Assembly (NCBI GenBank): GCA_964406605.1
Contig: CAYOSF010000001.1
Coordinates: forward strand, 1-64,000
Direction: 5' to 3'
Length of the DNA stretch: 64,000 nt
DNA from: CAYOSF01 sp964406605
Lineage (GTDB): Bacteria > Chloroflexota > Dehalococcoidia > DSTF01 > RBG-16-68-14
The first letter of the stretch is position 1. Every line of letters starts with the position of its first letter. The notes beneath the pieces were generated by a model that was not told the origin of the DNA, did not search any database, and was given only the letters and a program-made list of their open reading frames with translations. This document shows, piece after piece, positions 7,898-16,664 of this stretch. The position numbers and the translations under genes were made by a program.

Positions 7898-8628
7898 GCT
7901 CGCTGCTGCTCCGTCTTGCGCCCGTACAGGACGATGCTCTTGGGTAGTATGCGGTTGCCCAGCGCGTCGCACCAGGCCAAACCCCGCCAGTTACGGTGGG
8001 AAGGCGTGTCGAGCAGCCAACTGATGCAGCGCGCGATCCGGCCCGGCTTGTCCCACTCCTTGTCGATGACCGAGCGGACGAGCCAGCGCACCGACTCGAG
8101 CGAGTGACGGTACTGCACCTCGAAGGGCTCGGCGCCGTTCTCGCGCAGCAGGCGGGCGATTTCCTTGCGGCGGTAGAGCCGGACGTGCCCATTCGGTGCG
8201 TTCCGGTACCGAGAGGAGAGCCGCCAGAGCAGGCGCTCAGAGTACTCGTCCGGCACGCTGACCGCGAGCACGCCGTCCGGCCGGAGCACGCGCAGCAGCT
8301 CGCGCAAGACCGCGGCGTCGTCCGGCACGTGCTCCAGCGTCTCTGTGCAGACGATTCGGTCGAACTGGGCGTCGGGGAAGGGCAGCCACTCGCCGGCGCC
8401 CTCGATCATGTGGATGTCGGCCGCGACGGGCCGCTCGCGCCCGATGAGATCGAGGAAGCACCACATGGTGTGGAGATCATCGCGGGACATGTCGAGTCCC
8501 ACGAACAGGCCCGGGAAGCGGCTCAGCTCCACAATGTGGCGGCCGGTGCCGCAGCCGACGTCCAGGAGTCGCGCGCCCGGCATGAGGTCGAGCTTCGAGG
8601 GGTCGATGGCCTGAAAGCGGTCGAGCAT
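7894..8628 (-). CDS. Class I SAM-dependent methyltransferase (1)
   Basis: 244 aa. Motif I LLDVGCGTGRH (about 21-31) binds S-adenosylmethionine; acidic VGLDMS follows, and the post-motif TETLEHVPDDAAVLRELLRV is typical of methyltransferase type 11 proteins. The C-terminal quarter ends SIVLYGRK, like the upstream paralogue. In this setting it may methylate a sugar of the glycan built by the three downstream glycosyltransferases, although lipid or small-molecule targets are possible. It overlaps the next gene by 4 bp. Confidence 0.88.
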   Translation of the reverse strand: MLDRFQAIDPSKLDLMPGARLLDVGCGTGRHIVELSRFPGLFVGLDMSRDDLHTMWCFLDLIGRERPVAADIHMIEGAGEWLPFPDAQFDRIVCTETLEHVPDDAAVLRELLRVLRPDGVLAVSVPDEYSERLLWRLSSRYRNAPNGHVRLYRRKEIARLLRENGAEPFEVQYRHSLESVRWLVRSVIDKEWDKPGRIARCISWLLDTPSHRNWRGLAWCDALGNRILPKSIVLYGRKTEQQRA

Positions 8629-8695
8629 GTCAGCGTCCCGGTGACTGATTCAGGGGCCGCCCGTGAGTTGGCGCTGCAAGTGCCAGCCTCTTCGC

Positions 8696-9511
8696 CTAGG
8701 GCCCCTTGGGCGCAAGGACGGTCCGGTGCTGCACCGGCGTTTGGCCGTCTTGGGAAGACGCCGGCTTGCGGCAGTACAGGATCATGTCCTTGCCGATGAT
8801 CAGGTTCGCCAGTGCCTCAACACGCTCCAGCAGCCGCGAACGCGCCCCGTGATACCAGTTGATGAAACGAAACATGCTGCTCGGCAGCAGGCGGTCTTGG
8901 TTATCCTTGCCGAAGGTGCAACGCAGGAACCAGTAGATGGACTGAAAGGCGTGCCGGTAGCGAGTGGTATGGAGCTGGAATCCTTGCTCGCGCAGGTAGC
9001 GGGACATCTCTCCGGGCCGGTACATGCGGACGTGGCCCCCGGGCGTGTGCCAGTACTCCCACGAGAGGGTCCAGAACACGCGCTCGGGCCAGTAGTGGGG
9101 CACGCTGACCGCCACATCGGAGCCCGGCTTGGCTATCCTGTACAGCTCCCTGATACCTTCCTTGTCGTCGGGAATGTGCTCCAGCACCTCGGTGCACAGC
9201 ACCTTGTCGAACGCGCCGTCCCGGAACGGCAGGTGCTGGGCGTCGGCGACGATGAAGTCGGCCCACCCGGGCACGCCATCCCTCTCCTGCCGCACGAACG
9301 GCCGGAACGGTGATGCCCCCCTGGGCGCTCTCAGGAAGTAGCGGGCCCTGCGCAGCTCGTCCGGATCGACGTCGACGGAGACGACGCGGCAGGGCCAGCG
9401 GCACGCCTCGATGGTGTGCCTTCCGTTGCCTGACCCAAGGTCCAGCAGCCACTCACCCGGCTCAAGGCGGAGGTGTCTGCGGAAATCGATGGTGACGATA
9501 TTGTCGGGCAA
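8696..9511 (-). CDS. Class I SAM-dependent methyltransferase (2)
   Basis: 271 aa from TTG at 9511, chosen because GAAGGA lies six bases upstream and because this start lines up with that of the adjacent paralogue; a longer start at 9574 is possible. Motif I is LLDLGSGNGRH, with VSVDVDPDELRRA after it and CTEVLEHIPDDKEGIREL later. The C-terminal part has several aromatic-rich segments and ends with DMILYCRK. It is a diverged duplicate of the downstream methyltransferase and the first gene of the glycan cassette. The acceptor is unknown. Confidence 0.85.
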   Translation of the reverse strand: MPDNIVTIDFRRHLRLEPGEWLLDLGSGNGRHTIEACRWPCRVVSVDVDPDELRRARYFLRAPRGASPFRPFVRQERDGVPGWADFIVADAQHLPFRDGAFDKVLCTEVLEHIPDDKEGIRELYRIAKPGSDVAVSVPHYWPERVFWTLSWEYWHTPGGHVRMYRPGEMSRYLREQGFQLHTTRYRHAFQSIYWFLRCTFGKDNQDRLLPSSMFRFINWYHGARSRLLERVEALANLIIGKDMILYCRKPASSQDGQTPVQHRTVLAPKGP

Positions 9512-9744
9512 CGCGGTTCCTTCGTGACTTCGCACTAGCCGTCGGGCGGTGTCCGGCGCGCTCTGGACCGGCATCCTCCTCGGCCAACGGCCCCTCTACC
9601 ATAGCGCGGGTGCCTTGGTCAGGCCAACGTCGGCGTCGTGCCCTCCGATGCGCGCGTGAGCCTGCCCGCGAAGAGCTTCGCGCCCTGCGAACCGGCCGGC
9701 GATCTGAGGATGATCGCGCGCATTTCGCCGGGACGCCCGATTTG

Positions 9745-9773
9745 TTGACTCTCAGGATTGGCTTTCGTATGAT
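9745..9773 (+). promoter_or_regulatory. Sigma-70 promoter for aminotransferase-serA
   Basis: TTGACT (9745-9750), a 17-bp spacer and TATGAT (9768-9773) make a near-consensus promoter. Transcription would start near 9780, about 29 bases before the ATG at 9809. GAGGAG at 9796-9801 is the ribosome site, seven bases from the ATG. Confidence 0.75.
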
Positions 9774-9808
9774 GGCGTCAGCATCCCCCAAATACGAGGA
9801 GTTGTCAG

Positions 9809-10906
9809 ATGAACCTACGGATACCCGGCCCTACGCCGTGCCCTGACGATGTGCTGGAAGCGATGAGCCGGCAGATGGTCAACCATCGGGGGCCGGTGTT
9901 CACGGAGTTGCTGGGAAGACTCACCGAGCGGATGAAGGAGTTCTTCCAGACCAAGAACGATCTGTACATCCTCTCGTGCTCGGGGACGGGTGTCTTGGAG
10001 GCGATGGTTGTGAACACCCTGTCGCCCGGAGACAAAGTGCTCTGCGTCTCGATCGGCTCCTTCGGTAACCGCTTCGCGCAGATCGCCAAGGCCTACGGCG
10101 CCAACGTGGACACCCTCGAATTCGAGTGGGGCACCGCAGCCGATCCCGAGAAAGTGGCGGAGGCGCTGGGGAAGGACTCGTACAAGGCCGTGCTGGTGAC
10201 GCACAACGAGACCTCGACCGGCGTCACGAATGATCTGGGGGCCATCTCGAAGGCGGTTCGTGGTGCGGCGCCGGACATCCTGATCCTGGTGGATGCTGTC
10301 AGCAGCCTGGGCTCCATCCCCTGCCCGGTCGACGAGTGGGATTTGGACATGGTGGGAACCGGCTCACAGAAGGCCTGGATGGTGCCGCCGGGGCTTACCA
10401 TGATATCCGTGAGCCCCCGTGCTTGGAAGGCGTATGAGCAGGCCAAGATGCCGCGCTTCTACCTCGATGTCGGCAAGGCCAAGGAATTCCTGGAGAGGGC
10501 CACGCCCCAGACGCCGTTCACGCCCACGGTCTCGATCTTCTACGCGCTCGACGTGGCGCTTGAACAGCTCATCAAAGAAGGCGTCGATGGCACCGCGAAG
10601 CGGCACCAGAAGCTGGGAGACGCGGCGCGCAACGGCGTGAAGTCGCTGGGACTGGAGCTGTTCGCGGATGAGAAGCACGCGTCGAATACCGTGACGGCGG
10701 TGAAGGCGCCGGAAGGCATGGATGCCAACGACCTGAGAAAGATCGTGCGGGAGGAGTACGATACGGAGCTGGCCGGCGGTCAGGGGAAGCTGGCCGGGAA
10801 GGTCTTCCGCATCGGTCATCTCGGCTACTGTTCCGTGGAGGACGTGGAGGCCGCTATCGAGGCTCTGCGCCAGGCGCTGCCCAAGTTGGGCTACAAACTG
10901 CCGTAG
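9809..10906 (+). CDS. Class V aminotransferase (serine/alanine-glyoxylate type)
   Basis: 365 aa, a PLP enzyme of the alanine-glyoxylate / serine-pyruvate / phosphoserine aminotransferase group. Visible marks are NLRIPGPTP at the N-terminus, the HNETSTG motif (132-138), Asp162 in VDAVSSLGS (pyridine nitrogen) and Lys188 in TGSQKAW (Schiff base). Together with the downstream serA it probably transaminates phosphohydroxypyruvate, hydroxypyruvate or glyoxylate; no separate serC-like gene is nearby, so it may supply that step. It has its own strong promoter and ribosome site. The exact substrate pair is inferred from context. Confidence 0.92.
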   Translation: MNLRIPGPTPCPDDVLEAMSRQMVNHRGPVFTELLGRLTERMKEFFQTKNDLYILSCSGTGVLEAMVVNTLSPGDKVLCVSIGSFGNRFAQIAKAYGANVDTLEFEWGTAADPEKVAEALGKDSYKAVLVTHNETSTGVTNDLGAISKAVRGAAPDILILVDAVSSLGSIPCPVDEWDLDMVGTGSQKAWMVPPGLTMISVSPRAWKAYEQAKMPRFYLDVGKAKEFLERATPQTPFTPTVSIFYALDVALEQLIKEGVDGTAKRHQKLGDAARNGVKSLGLELFADEKHASNTVTAVKAPEGMDANDLRKIVREEYDTELAGGQGKLAGKVFRIGHLGYCSVEDVEAAIEALRQALPKLGYKLP

Positions 10907-10947
10907 ACGGTCCGCTCGGGCTAGCCGGTCGGAACTTCACCAAGGAG

Positions 10948-10990
10948 CGAGGGCAGCTCCCGCCCGGACGGGCAAGAGGGGCTGCCCTCG
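10948..10990 (+). other. Intercistronic hairpin before serA
   Basis: CGAGGGCAGC (10948-10957) pairs exactly with GCTGCCCTCG (10981-10990), and the stem extends inward by about three more pairs, with a small inner hairpin (CCC-GGAC-GGG). It lies between the aminotransferase stop and the serA start. It could stabilise the upstream message, attenuate serA or mark an RNA processing site. There is no T-run after it. Confidence 0.45.
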
Positions 10991-11020
10991 TTGCGCGATA
11001 TTAGCGATGGAGCGATGCAA

Positions 11021-12595
11021 ATGCCGAAGGTGCTGATCACAGATCCCATTGCTCAGGACGGCATCGACTTGCTGAGCAAGGATGCCGAGGTGGACGTGCG
11101 GATAGGGCCGGAGCCGGAGGAGCTGCTGCGGCTGATCCGAGAGTACGAGGCGCTCCTGGTTCGCTCCCAGACGAAGGTCACGAGCGAGGTGATAGAGGCG
11201 GGGGAGCGGCTCCAGGTGATAGGCCGGGCGGGCGTGGGCGTCGACAACATCGATCTCGACGCCGCCACCCGCCGGGGCGTGGTGGTGGTGAACGCGCCGT
11301 TGGGGAACACGATCTCGGCCGCCGAGCACACCATCGCGCTGATGCTGGCGCTGGCGCGGCGAATCCCGGAGGCGCATGCTTCCCTAAGGGCAGGGCGTTG
11401 GGACCGAAAGCTATTTGTCGGGGTCGAGCTGCGCGGCAGGACGCTGGGCATCCTCGGTCTCGGCCAGGTGGGAATGGAGGTGGCGCGGCGGGCGCGCGCG
11501 ATGGAAATGCGGGTGATCGCGCACGACCCGTACGTGCAGGCAGAGCGGGCGCAGAGCCTGGGCGTGGAACTGCTGTTGCTGGACGACGTGCTTCAGCAAT
11601 CGGATATCATCAGCCTCCATATGAAGGTCACGCCCACCACCCGAGACATGCTGGGAGACGAGCAGTTCGGCAAGATGAAGCCCGGCGTGTACGTCATCAA
11701 CACGGCCCGCGGCCAGCTCATCGACGATAGGGCGTTGGTGCGGGCCATCGACAGCGGACAGGTGGCCGGCGCCGCCATCGATGTCTATCGGCAGGAGCCG
11801 CCCGTCGACAGCCCCCTGGTGACGCACGAGAAGATCATTGTCACGCCGCACCTGGGCGCCTCGACGACGGAAGCGCAGGAGCGGGTGGCGGTGGATGCGG
11901 CGGAGCAGATGCTGATGGTGCTCCGAGGGGAGCCCGCGATCTATGCTGTCAATGCCCCTTTGATCTCGGCCGAGACGATGGCGGTGCTGCGTCCGTTCCT
12001 GGATGTCGCGGAGCGAACGGCCTCGCTGGCGACGCAGCTTTCTCGGGGACAGCTCGGCAGTGTCGAGCTGGAGTACCTGGGCGAGATCGCGAACCATGAC
12101 GTGACGCCGCTCAAGGCGGCGGCGATCAAGGGTCTGCTGGCGCCGGTGAGCGAGGAAAACGTGTCGATCGTGAACGCGAACCTGGTGGCGGAGCGCCGCG
12201 GTCTGCAGATCGCCGAGCGCACGGGACCGTCAGAGGACTACCCAAGCCTGATCTCGGTGCGGGTGAAGACAGAGGACGGGGAGACAACCGTGGCCGGCAC
12301 CGCGTTCCACGACGGCACCCATATTGAGCAGATAAACGAGTTCCGGGTGGACATTCCACCGAACGGCGGCAACCTGCTGATCTGCGAAAACCAGGACCGT
12401 CCGGGAGCGGTGGGCGTCGTCGGCTCGCTCTTGGGCCAGCATGACATCAACATCAGCTTCATGCGCGTGGGCCGCGAACAGGTGCGCGGCCGGGCACTGA
12501 TGGTGTTAGGGCTGGACGACGAGATATCGCCGGAGCTGCTGCGGGACCTGGAAGCGGAACCAAGTCTGTATTCCGTGCGGCTGGCGAAGATCTAG
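11021..12595 (+). CDS. serA: D-3-phosphoglycerate dehydrogenase
   Basis: 524 aa, the long form with three parts: the substrate and NAD-binding catalytic domain (1-315), an intervening ASB-type domain (about 316-445) and a C-terminal ACT domain that usually binds serine for feedback inhibition. The nucleotide-binding motif is GILGLGQVGMEVA (143-155); NTARGQLIDD, the Glu of RQEPP and the His of TPHLGAS supply the Arg/Glu/His catalytic set. It oxidises 3-phosphoglycerate to phosphohydroxypyruvate in serine synthesis. The start at 11021 is preferred because GGAG sits eight bases upstream and the family starts there; earlier TTG and ATG codons are in frame. Confidence 0.96.
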   Translation: MPKVLITDPIAQDGIDLLSKDAEVDVRIGPEPEELLRLIREYEALLVRSQTKVTSEVIEAGERLQVIGRAGVGVDNIDLDAATRRGVVVVNAPLGNTISAAEHTIALMLALARRIPEAHASLRAGRWDRKLFVGVELRGRTLGILGLGQVGMEVARRARAMEMRVIAHDPYVQAERAQSLGVELLLLDDVLQQSDIISLHMKVTPTTRDMLGDEQFGKMKPGVYVINTARGQLIDDRALVRAIDSGQVAGAAIDVYRQEPPVDSPLVTHEKIIVTPHLGASTTEAQERVAVDAAEQMLMVLRGEPAIYAVNAPLISAETMAVLRPFLDVAERTASLATQLSRGQLGSVELEYLGEIANHDVTPLKAAAIKGLLAPVSEENVSIVNANLVAERRGLQIAERTGPSEDYPSLISVRVKTEDGETTVAGTAFHDGTHIEQINEFRVDIPPNGGNLLICENQDRPGAVGVVGSLLGQHDINISFMRVGREQVRGRALMVLGLDDEISPELLRDLEAEPSLYSVRLAKI

Positions 12596-12637
12596 GCGGC
12601 GGCCGGTACCGACGCCGGCGCGCGGCACGACGCCGGT

Positions 12638-13942
12638 TCAGTCGAGCGGATTGAGGACCGTGCCGGTGGCGAGCTTGGGGTAGAAATAGGTGGACTTCGG
12701 CGGCATTCGCTCGTGGGCGTCGGCAACGGCGAGGATCTGGTCCACGCGGGTGGGGTTCATGAGGAAGGCCAGCGGCCAACGGCCGGACTCGACCTCCTGC
12801 AGAGCCAGTGCGGCGTTCTCGGTGTAGTTGACGATTTCGGGATCGCCCGCCTGTACGCCCAGCGTCTCCCGCAGCACGGCATACTCCAACACACTGACAT
12901 CCAGCCCTTGCCACACGTCTGAACGCTCCGGCATCAGGGCTCTGACCGACGGCCCGTCTCGAAGGGTGAGGAGATGCATGCCGCCCTTCTCCAATCCCAG
13001 GGCGCCGAAGGCAACGGCGGACGAGCCGGCGGCCGCGAGGCGATCCAGCAGCTGCCGCAGGGCCGCTGCTCCACCGTCCATTGCAGCGACGCGCTCCACG
13101 TTGAAGAAGCGCTCCAGCCGTTGGGGCAGGTCTGGTGGGACGGCGGGCGGGCGCACGAGGCGATGGATGGGCAGCAGGGCCAGGCCCGGATCGTCGGCTG
13201 ACGTTATGGCGAGCATGACGAAGTTGTCGGGCTCCTCCCCCTGCCAGTTCTCGGCCTGGCTCCGGCGCTCGTCGCGGTAGGCGAGCGCGGTCTCGAAGCG
13301 GTGATGGCCGTCCAGGATGTAGAGAGGAGCATCGCTCAGCGCGGCCGAGATGCCGTCGAGCACGGCAGGGTCGGTCACGGCGGAGAGGGTGTGGCGCTGG
13401 CCGTCCGGCGTGGTGGCGTCCATCAGACACGCGCCATTCTTGGCCAGCAGGCGTCCGACTCGGCCCTCTGTGTCCCGGTAGAGGGCCAGGATCGGGCTGA
13501 CGTTTGTGCGGAGATGGCGCAGCACCTCCAGGCGGTCCGCTTTCGGTGCGGACATGGTGTCCTCGTGGGGCCGGACGCTTCCGGTCTCCCACGGGTCCAG
13601 CCGGACCCGTCCCAGAAGGGAGGTGCGCCGCCGTACCTGCCCCTCGTGCTCGAACTCGTGGACATAGATGTAGAAGGCAGGCCGCTCGTCCCGTGCCAGC
13701 GCCCGGCACTCTGACCAGTCACGCAGGGTGGCGGCCGCGCGGGAGTAGCGGTTCTCCTGCGGCCCGTCTTCGGGGCGCTCCTCGCCCAGCTCCAGCCGGA
13801 TGACGTTGTAGGGGCTGCGCCGGTGCAGAGCCGCCTGCTCCTCGGCGTTGATCACATCGTATGGAGGCGAAAGCACCGACCCAAGGTCACCGACAGCATC
13901 GGGCCGGTAGCGCAGGCCGCGGAAGGGACGGAAGTCAGCCAC
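12638..13942 (-). CDS. DUF1015 family protein
   Basis: 434 aa. It shows the conserved blocks of DUF1015: SPPYDV (25-30), RPHEDTM (124-130), TNVSPILALY and DGHHRFETALAYR (211-223). The DGHHR block resembles the ParB/SerK-type nucleotide-binding motif, and DUF1015 genes are often next to serA or serC. Here it converges on serA, which fits a role in serine metabolism, possibly phosphotransfer to serine, but that is inference. The C-terminal end contains KSTYFYPKLATG, another family hallmark. Cytosolic; no signal peptide or membrane segment. Confidence 0.88.
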   Translation of the reverse strand: MADFRPFRGLRYRPDAVGDLGSVLSPPYDVINAEEQAALHRRSPYNVIRLELGEERPEDGPQENRYSRAAATLRDWSECRALARDERPAFYIYVHEFEHEGQVRRRTSLLGRVRLDPWETGSVRPHEDTMSAPKADRLEVLRHLRTNVSPILALYRDTEGRVGRLLAKNGACLMDATTPDGQRHTLSAVTDPAVLDGISAALSDAPLYILDGHHRFETALAYRDERRSQAENWQGEEPDNFVMLAITSADDPGLALLPIHRLVRPPAVPPDLPQRLERFFNVERVAAMDGGAAALRQLLDRLAAAGSSAVAFGALGLEKGGMHLLTLRDGPSVRALMPERSDVWQGLDVSVLEYAVLRETLGVQAGDPEIVNYTENAALALQEVESGRWPLAFLMNPTRVDQILAVADAHERMPPKSTYFYPKLATGTVLNPLD

Positions 13943-14079
13943 AGATTGGTGTGTGAGCAGGACGTTTCGTTCAGGCAGACATCAGCATGCCTGCCAGCGT
14001 GACTATAGCATGGTGCGCTGCGACGGTCGAGATCCTTGTTGACAGAACGGCGCGGACGCCGCTTCCATTCCGCCGGCAG

Positions 14080-15309
14080 CTAGTATCTAACGCCCAACCG
14101 CGGGACGTCGCTGAGCCCAAAGATGCGCTTGAACCGGTCGATGTCGCCCGGCGAGCCGATAGCCTTATCGAGGTTGTCGCACAGCTTCACGGTCGCGTGG
14201 CCGCAGGCGCTAACGGCCTTAACGATTAGGGATGGGGGGTCGAAACCGACGTCGTTGGTGAGGTTCGTGCCCCAACCGAAGACGACCTGGATCCTGCCGT
14301 CGAAGCGGTCCACGAGCCGCAGCATCGAGTCCACTTCCAGACCGTCGCTGAATACGATCTGCTTGGTTCTTGGATCGATGCCCAGACCCTCGTAGAAGGC
14401 GATCGCCTTCTCGCCGAAGGCGAACGGGTCGCCGGAGTCATGCCGCAGGCCTCGCCAGGCCCGTGCCTGGGCCGGAGTGAAGTCCCTCAAGAAGAAGTCG
14501 GTCCCGTACGTGTCGGTCAGTGCGATGGACATGGCCTCTCCATACTGCTCCCACCACGTCTCCAGCACCCTGTTGTGGGACGCACGGATCTCGTCATCAC
14601 TTCCGTGGTAGATGCCGCTGAAGATCATGTCCATTTCGTGAGCGAAGGTTCCGATCGGCCGCAGATCCAGCTCCTTGGCGAGAAGCACATTCGACGTCCC
14701 CAGTAGCTGCCCCGGGAGCTCCAGCGCGAGTGTTTCGATCACGTGCCTCTGCCAGTCGCGGCTGAACCTCCGTCTGGTGCCGAAATCGGAGAACCGCACA
14801 CGGGGGTCGGACCGCAGGCGATCGATCTTGGCGTTGAGACGCCGCGAGCCTTCGGTTCGAGCATCCTCAGCGGTCGCGCCGTGATGGCGAAGAACGGACC
14901 GGCCATAGAGCTCCGTCACGATGCTCAGGATGAGCGTCTCCCAAAGTATCGTCTCCGGCCACGCTCCCGATACCTCTATCTCAAAGGTTGCGGGAGCGAC
15001 GGCGAGGTCAACGTCCGGGAGACGGAGGCCGGCCAAGAAGGCGAGGAACCGCTCTGAGAAGAGTCCGGCGGGGATGTGAACGCTCTCGCGGAGGAACTCC
15101 AGCTCGGCAGTGGTGAATCTGAGCGTCTGAACGTGGTCGAGCTCCGCCCGCAACTCCTGGGCGTCGACGAAGGCGGGGAGGGAGACCGCTTTGGTCCGAT
15201 TGGCCAAGGCATAGGTCACCGGGACGTCGCGGTGGCGCAGGAAGGCCACCTGGCCCATCGTCAGCTTGTAGAAGTCGATGTCGAGCAGCGACCGAATAAT
15301 CCCGGACAT
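14080..15309 (-). CDS. pncB: Nicotinate phosphoribosyltransferase
   Basis: 409 aa. It opens with SLLDIDFYKLTMGQVAFL, characteristic of the family, and has the PRPP-site region LRHDSGDPFAFGEKAI, then IVFSDGLEVD and FGWGTNLTNDVG toward the C-terminus. It joins nicotinate and PRPP (usually with ATP hydrolysis) to form NaMN for NAD synthesis. It lies 18 bp after the nicotinamidase-like gene on the same strand, so the pair forms a Preiss-Handler salvage operon. Length is normal for the family. The ribosome site is weak. Confidence 0.95.
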   Translation of the reverse strand: MSGIIRSLLDIDFYKLTMGQVAFLRHRDVPVTYALANRTKAVSLPAFVDAQELRAELDHVQTLRFTTAELEFLRESVHIPAGLFSERFLAFLAGLRLPDVDLAVAPATFEIEVSGAWPETILWETLILSIVTELYGRSVLRHHGATAEDARTEGSRRLNAKIDRLRSDPRVRFSDFGTRRRFSRDWQRHVIETLALELPGQLLGTSNVLLAKELDLRPIGTFAHEMDMIFSGIYHGSDDEIRASHNRVLETWWEQYGEAMSIALTDTYGTDFFLRDFTPAQARAWRGLRHDSGDPFAFGEKAIAFYEGLGIDPRTKQIVFSDGLEVDSMLRLVDRFDGRIQVVFGWGTNLTNDVGFDPPSLIVKAVSACGHATVKLCDNLDKAIGSPGDIDRFKRIFGLSDVPRLGVRY

Positions 15310-15327
15310 CTGTGCGCGTCTGGCAGG

Positions 15328-16371
15328 CTAGAGGCCGATCCCCGGCCACTCCCGGATCGGCACCGTGGACCGAACGGCATTCATGCCTGCGGAAACGAAT
15401 CTCTCGAAAGCGCGGTCGGCCTGATCCGTGAAGTCGACCACGCCGGGGACAACCACGGGCGAGGTGCAGTCTTCCAAGAGGTACACCTTGCCGGCGAGGC
15501 GCTTGTCCCTGGCCACGATCTCGTCGAGCAGGTCGGCGATCGTCCAGGCGACGCAGTGGCTCTTGGCCTGCCCGGCGACGATCACCGCGTCGAAGTTGAG
15601 GAGGCGCTCGATGAGGCTCGTGTTCTTGCGGGCGAGAGGTGTCCCGTCGGCGCGGTCGAGCACCTCGGCGCCGAGGACGGAGTAGTTCTCCGTGAGGGGA
15701 TTGTCACCCTTGGCCTCGAACACTGTCTGGCAGGACCGGGCGATGGTATGGAAGAAGCATGCCTCTTCAAGCGCCGGCACGAGAGCGTGTCCGATGCCAC
15801 CCAGCATGGCGTGGTAGGGCCAGATGATGAGGGGATACTTGCCGGAGCGGGCGAGCGAACGGACGTAGTGCCGAGCATGTCTCTCCAGTTTGTCGACATC
15901 TTCTTCGCCCACGCTCTTGGCGACGGCGCGATTCACCCTCCAGACTCCGCGCTCGACCTGGGCCGCAGATATCTCTGTGTGCGGCGCGGGATGCTCGCCG
16001 GCCTCATCCACCCAGAACACCGGGTGAAAGATCTGCATCGCCGTATGGGTATCCAGAGTCGCGCTGATCTCGCTGATGGTGTGAAGGTTTTCGTAGATGA
16101 AGACGCAGAGCCTGGTGTTGTCTTCGACCGCCCCGCGTCCGGAGCGTCCGGCGACGAAGAGGTCAGAGCCGGGAACGCAGAAGCTCACTTGGGTATCGAC
16201 GAGCACGAGGCCTATCCGGCGCTCGTCGGCCGCGGCCGCCGTTATCTTGTGTTGCTCCGCCCAGGCCTCGGCGGCGGAGGCGAGGTCGAGGTAGGGCACC
16301 TGCCAGACATCTCCCACGCGGGAGGGGTCGAAGTGCGGCGGAATCGGTAGCCTTTCTGCCCGGGCACTCAC
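15328..16371 (-). CDS. Nicotinamidase-like cysteine hydrolase (isochorismatase fold)
   Basis: 347 aa, about 130 longer than a typical PncA. Catalytic elements are recognisable: Asp59 in LVLVDTQVSFC, a metal site DTHTAMQIFH (Asp107, His109, His116), the WPYH block (184-187) and the nucleophile Cys273 in AGQAKSHC. It probably deamidates nicotinamide to nicotinate, feeding the adjacent pncB. The 45-residue N-terminal lead and long inserts are unusual for PncA, so another amide substrate is possible. The start is GTG at 16371, the first gene of a minus-strand operon; no clear promoter was recognised. Confidence 0.8.
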   Translation of the reverse strand: MSARAERLPIPPHFDPSRVGDVWQVPYLDLASAAEAWAEQHKITAAAADERRIGLVLVDTQVSFCVPGSDLFVAGRSGRGAVEDNTRLCVFIYENLHTISEISATLDTHTAMQIFHPVFWVDEAGEHPAPHTEISAAQVERGVWRVNRAVAKSVGEEDVDKLERHARHYVRSLARSGKYPLIIWPYHAMLGGIGHALVPALEEACFFHTIARSCQTVFEAKGDNPLTENYSVLGAEVLDRADGTPLARKNTSLIERLLNFDAVIVAGQAKSHCVAWTIADLLDEIVARDKRLAGKVYLLEDCTSPVVVPGVVDFTDQADRAFERFVSAGMNAVRSTVPIREWPGIGL

Positions 16372-16510
16372 GTACTCAGATCCCCTGTCCTCTCGGAGCC
16401 AGTCGCGCCGATCTCAGGCGTGAACTCGGAGCCCCTGGGTTCCGCTTCCTACGGTAAGGATCGCACTTGGGGCGTTCGAGGGCAAAGCGGTGTCTTCGAC
16501 GTGCCGCGGT

Positions 16511-16539
16511 TTGCCTTACTTCCGCAAAATACATATAAT
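16511..16539 (+). promoter_or_regulatory. Sigma-70 promoter for the Por-Nfn operon
   Basis: TTGCCT (16511-16516), a 17-bp spacer and consensus TATAAT (16534-16539) in a locally AT-rich stretch. Transcription would start near 16546 and leave a leader of about 120 bases before the first gene. The leader includes a small hairpin CCGCAT...ATGCGG at 16621-16639, just before the ribosome site AAGGAG. The 16372-16664 gap holds nothing else that I can assign. Confidence 0.75.
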
Positions 16540-16664
16540 ACTAAGGAAATTACCGACAGGAAGTGGGTCAGTACGGTAGCGATCACACGCCAAAGGGCAT
16601 CGATTCGATTAGATTATTGACCGCATTGAAGCGATGCGGTTGGCGAAGGAGAGTTACGTCTGAT

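Noticed and set aside
6602..7972. Longer start (ATG at 7972) for the third glycosyltransferase
   Set aside because: It would overlap the methyltransferase by 79 bp; the GTG at 7897 forms a GTGA overlap and matches the paralogue starts.
10907..11020. T-box or amino-acid riboswitch before serA
   Set aside because: Only a long hairpin is present; no T-box sequence, specifier loop or terminator/antiterminator pair could be identified.
16420..16620. 66-codon plus-strand frame before the Por operon
   Set aside because: It spans the promoter at 16511-16539, has no ribosome site and no recognisable domain.
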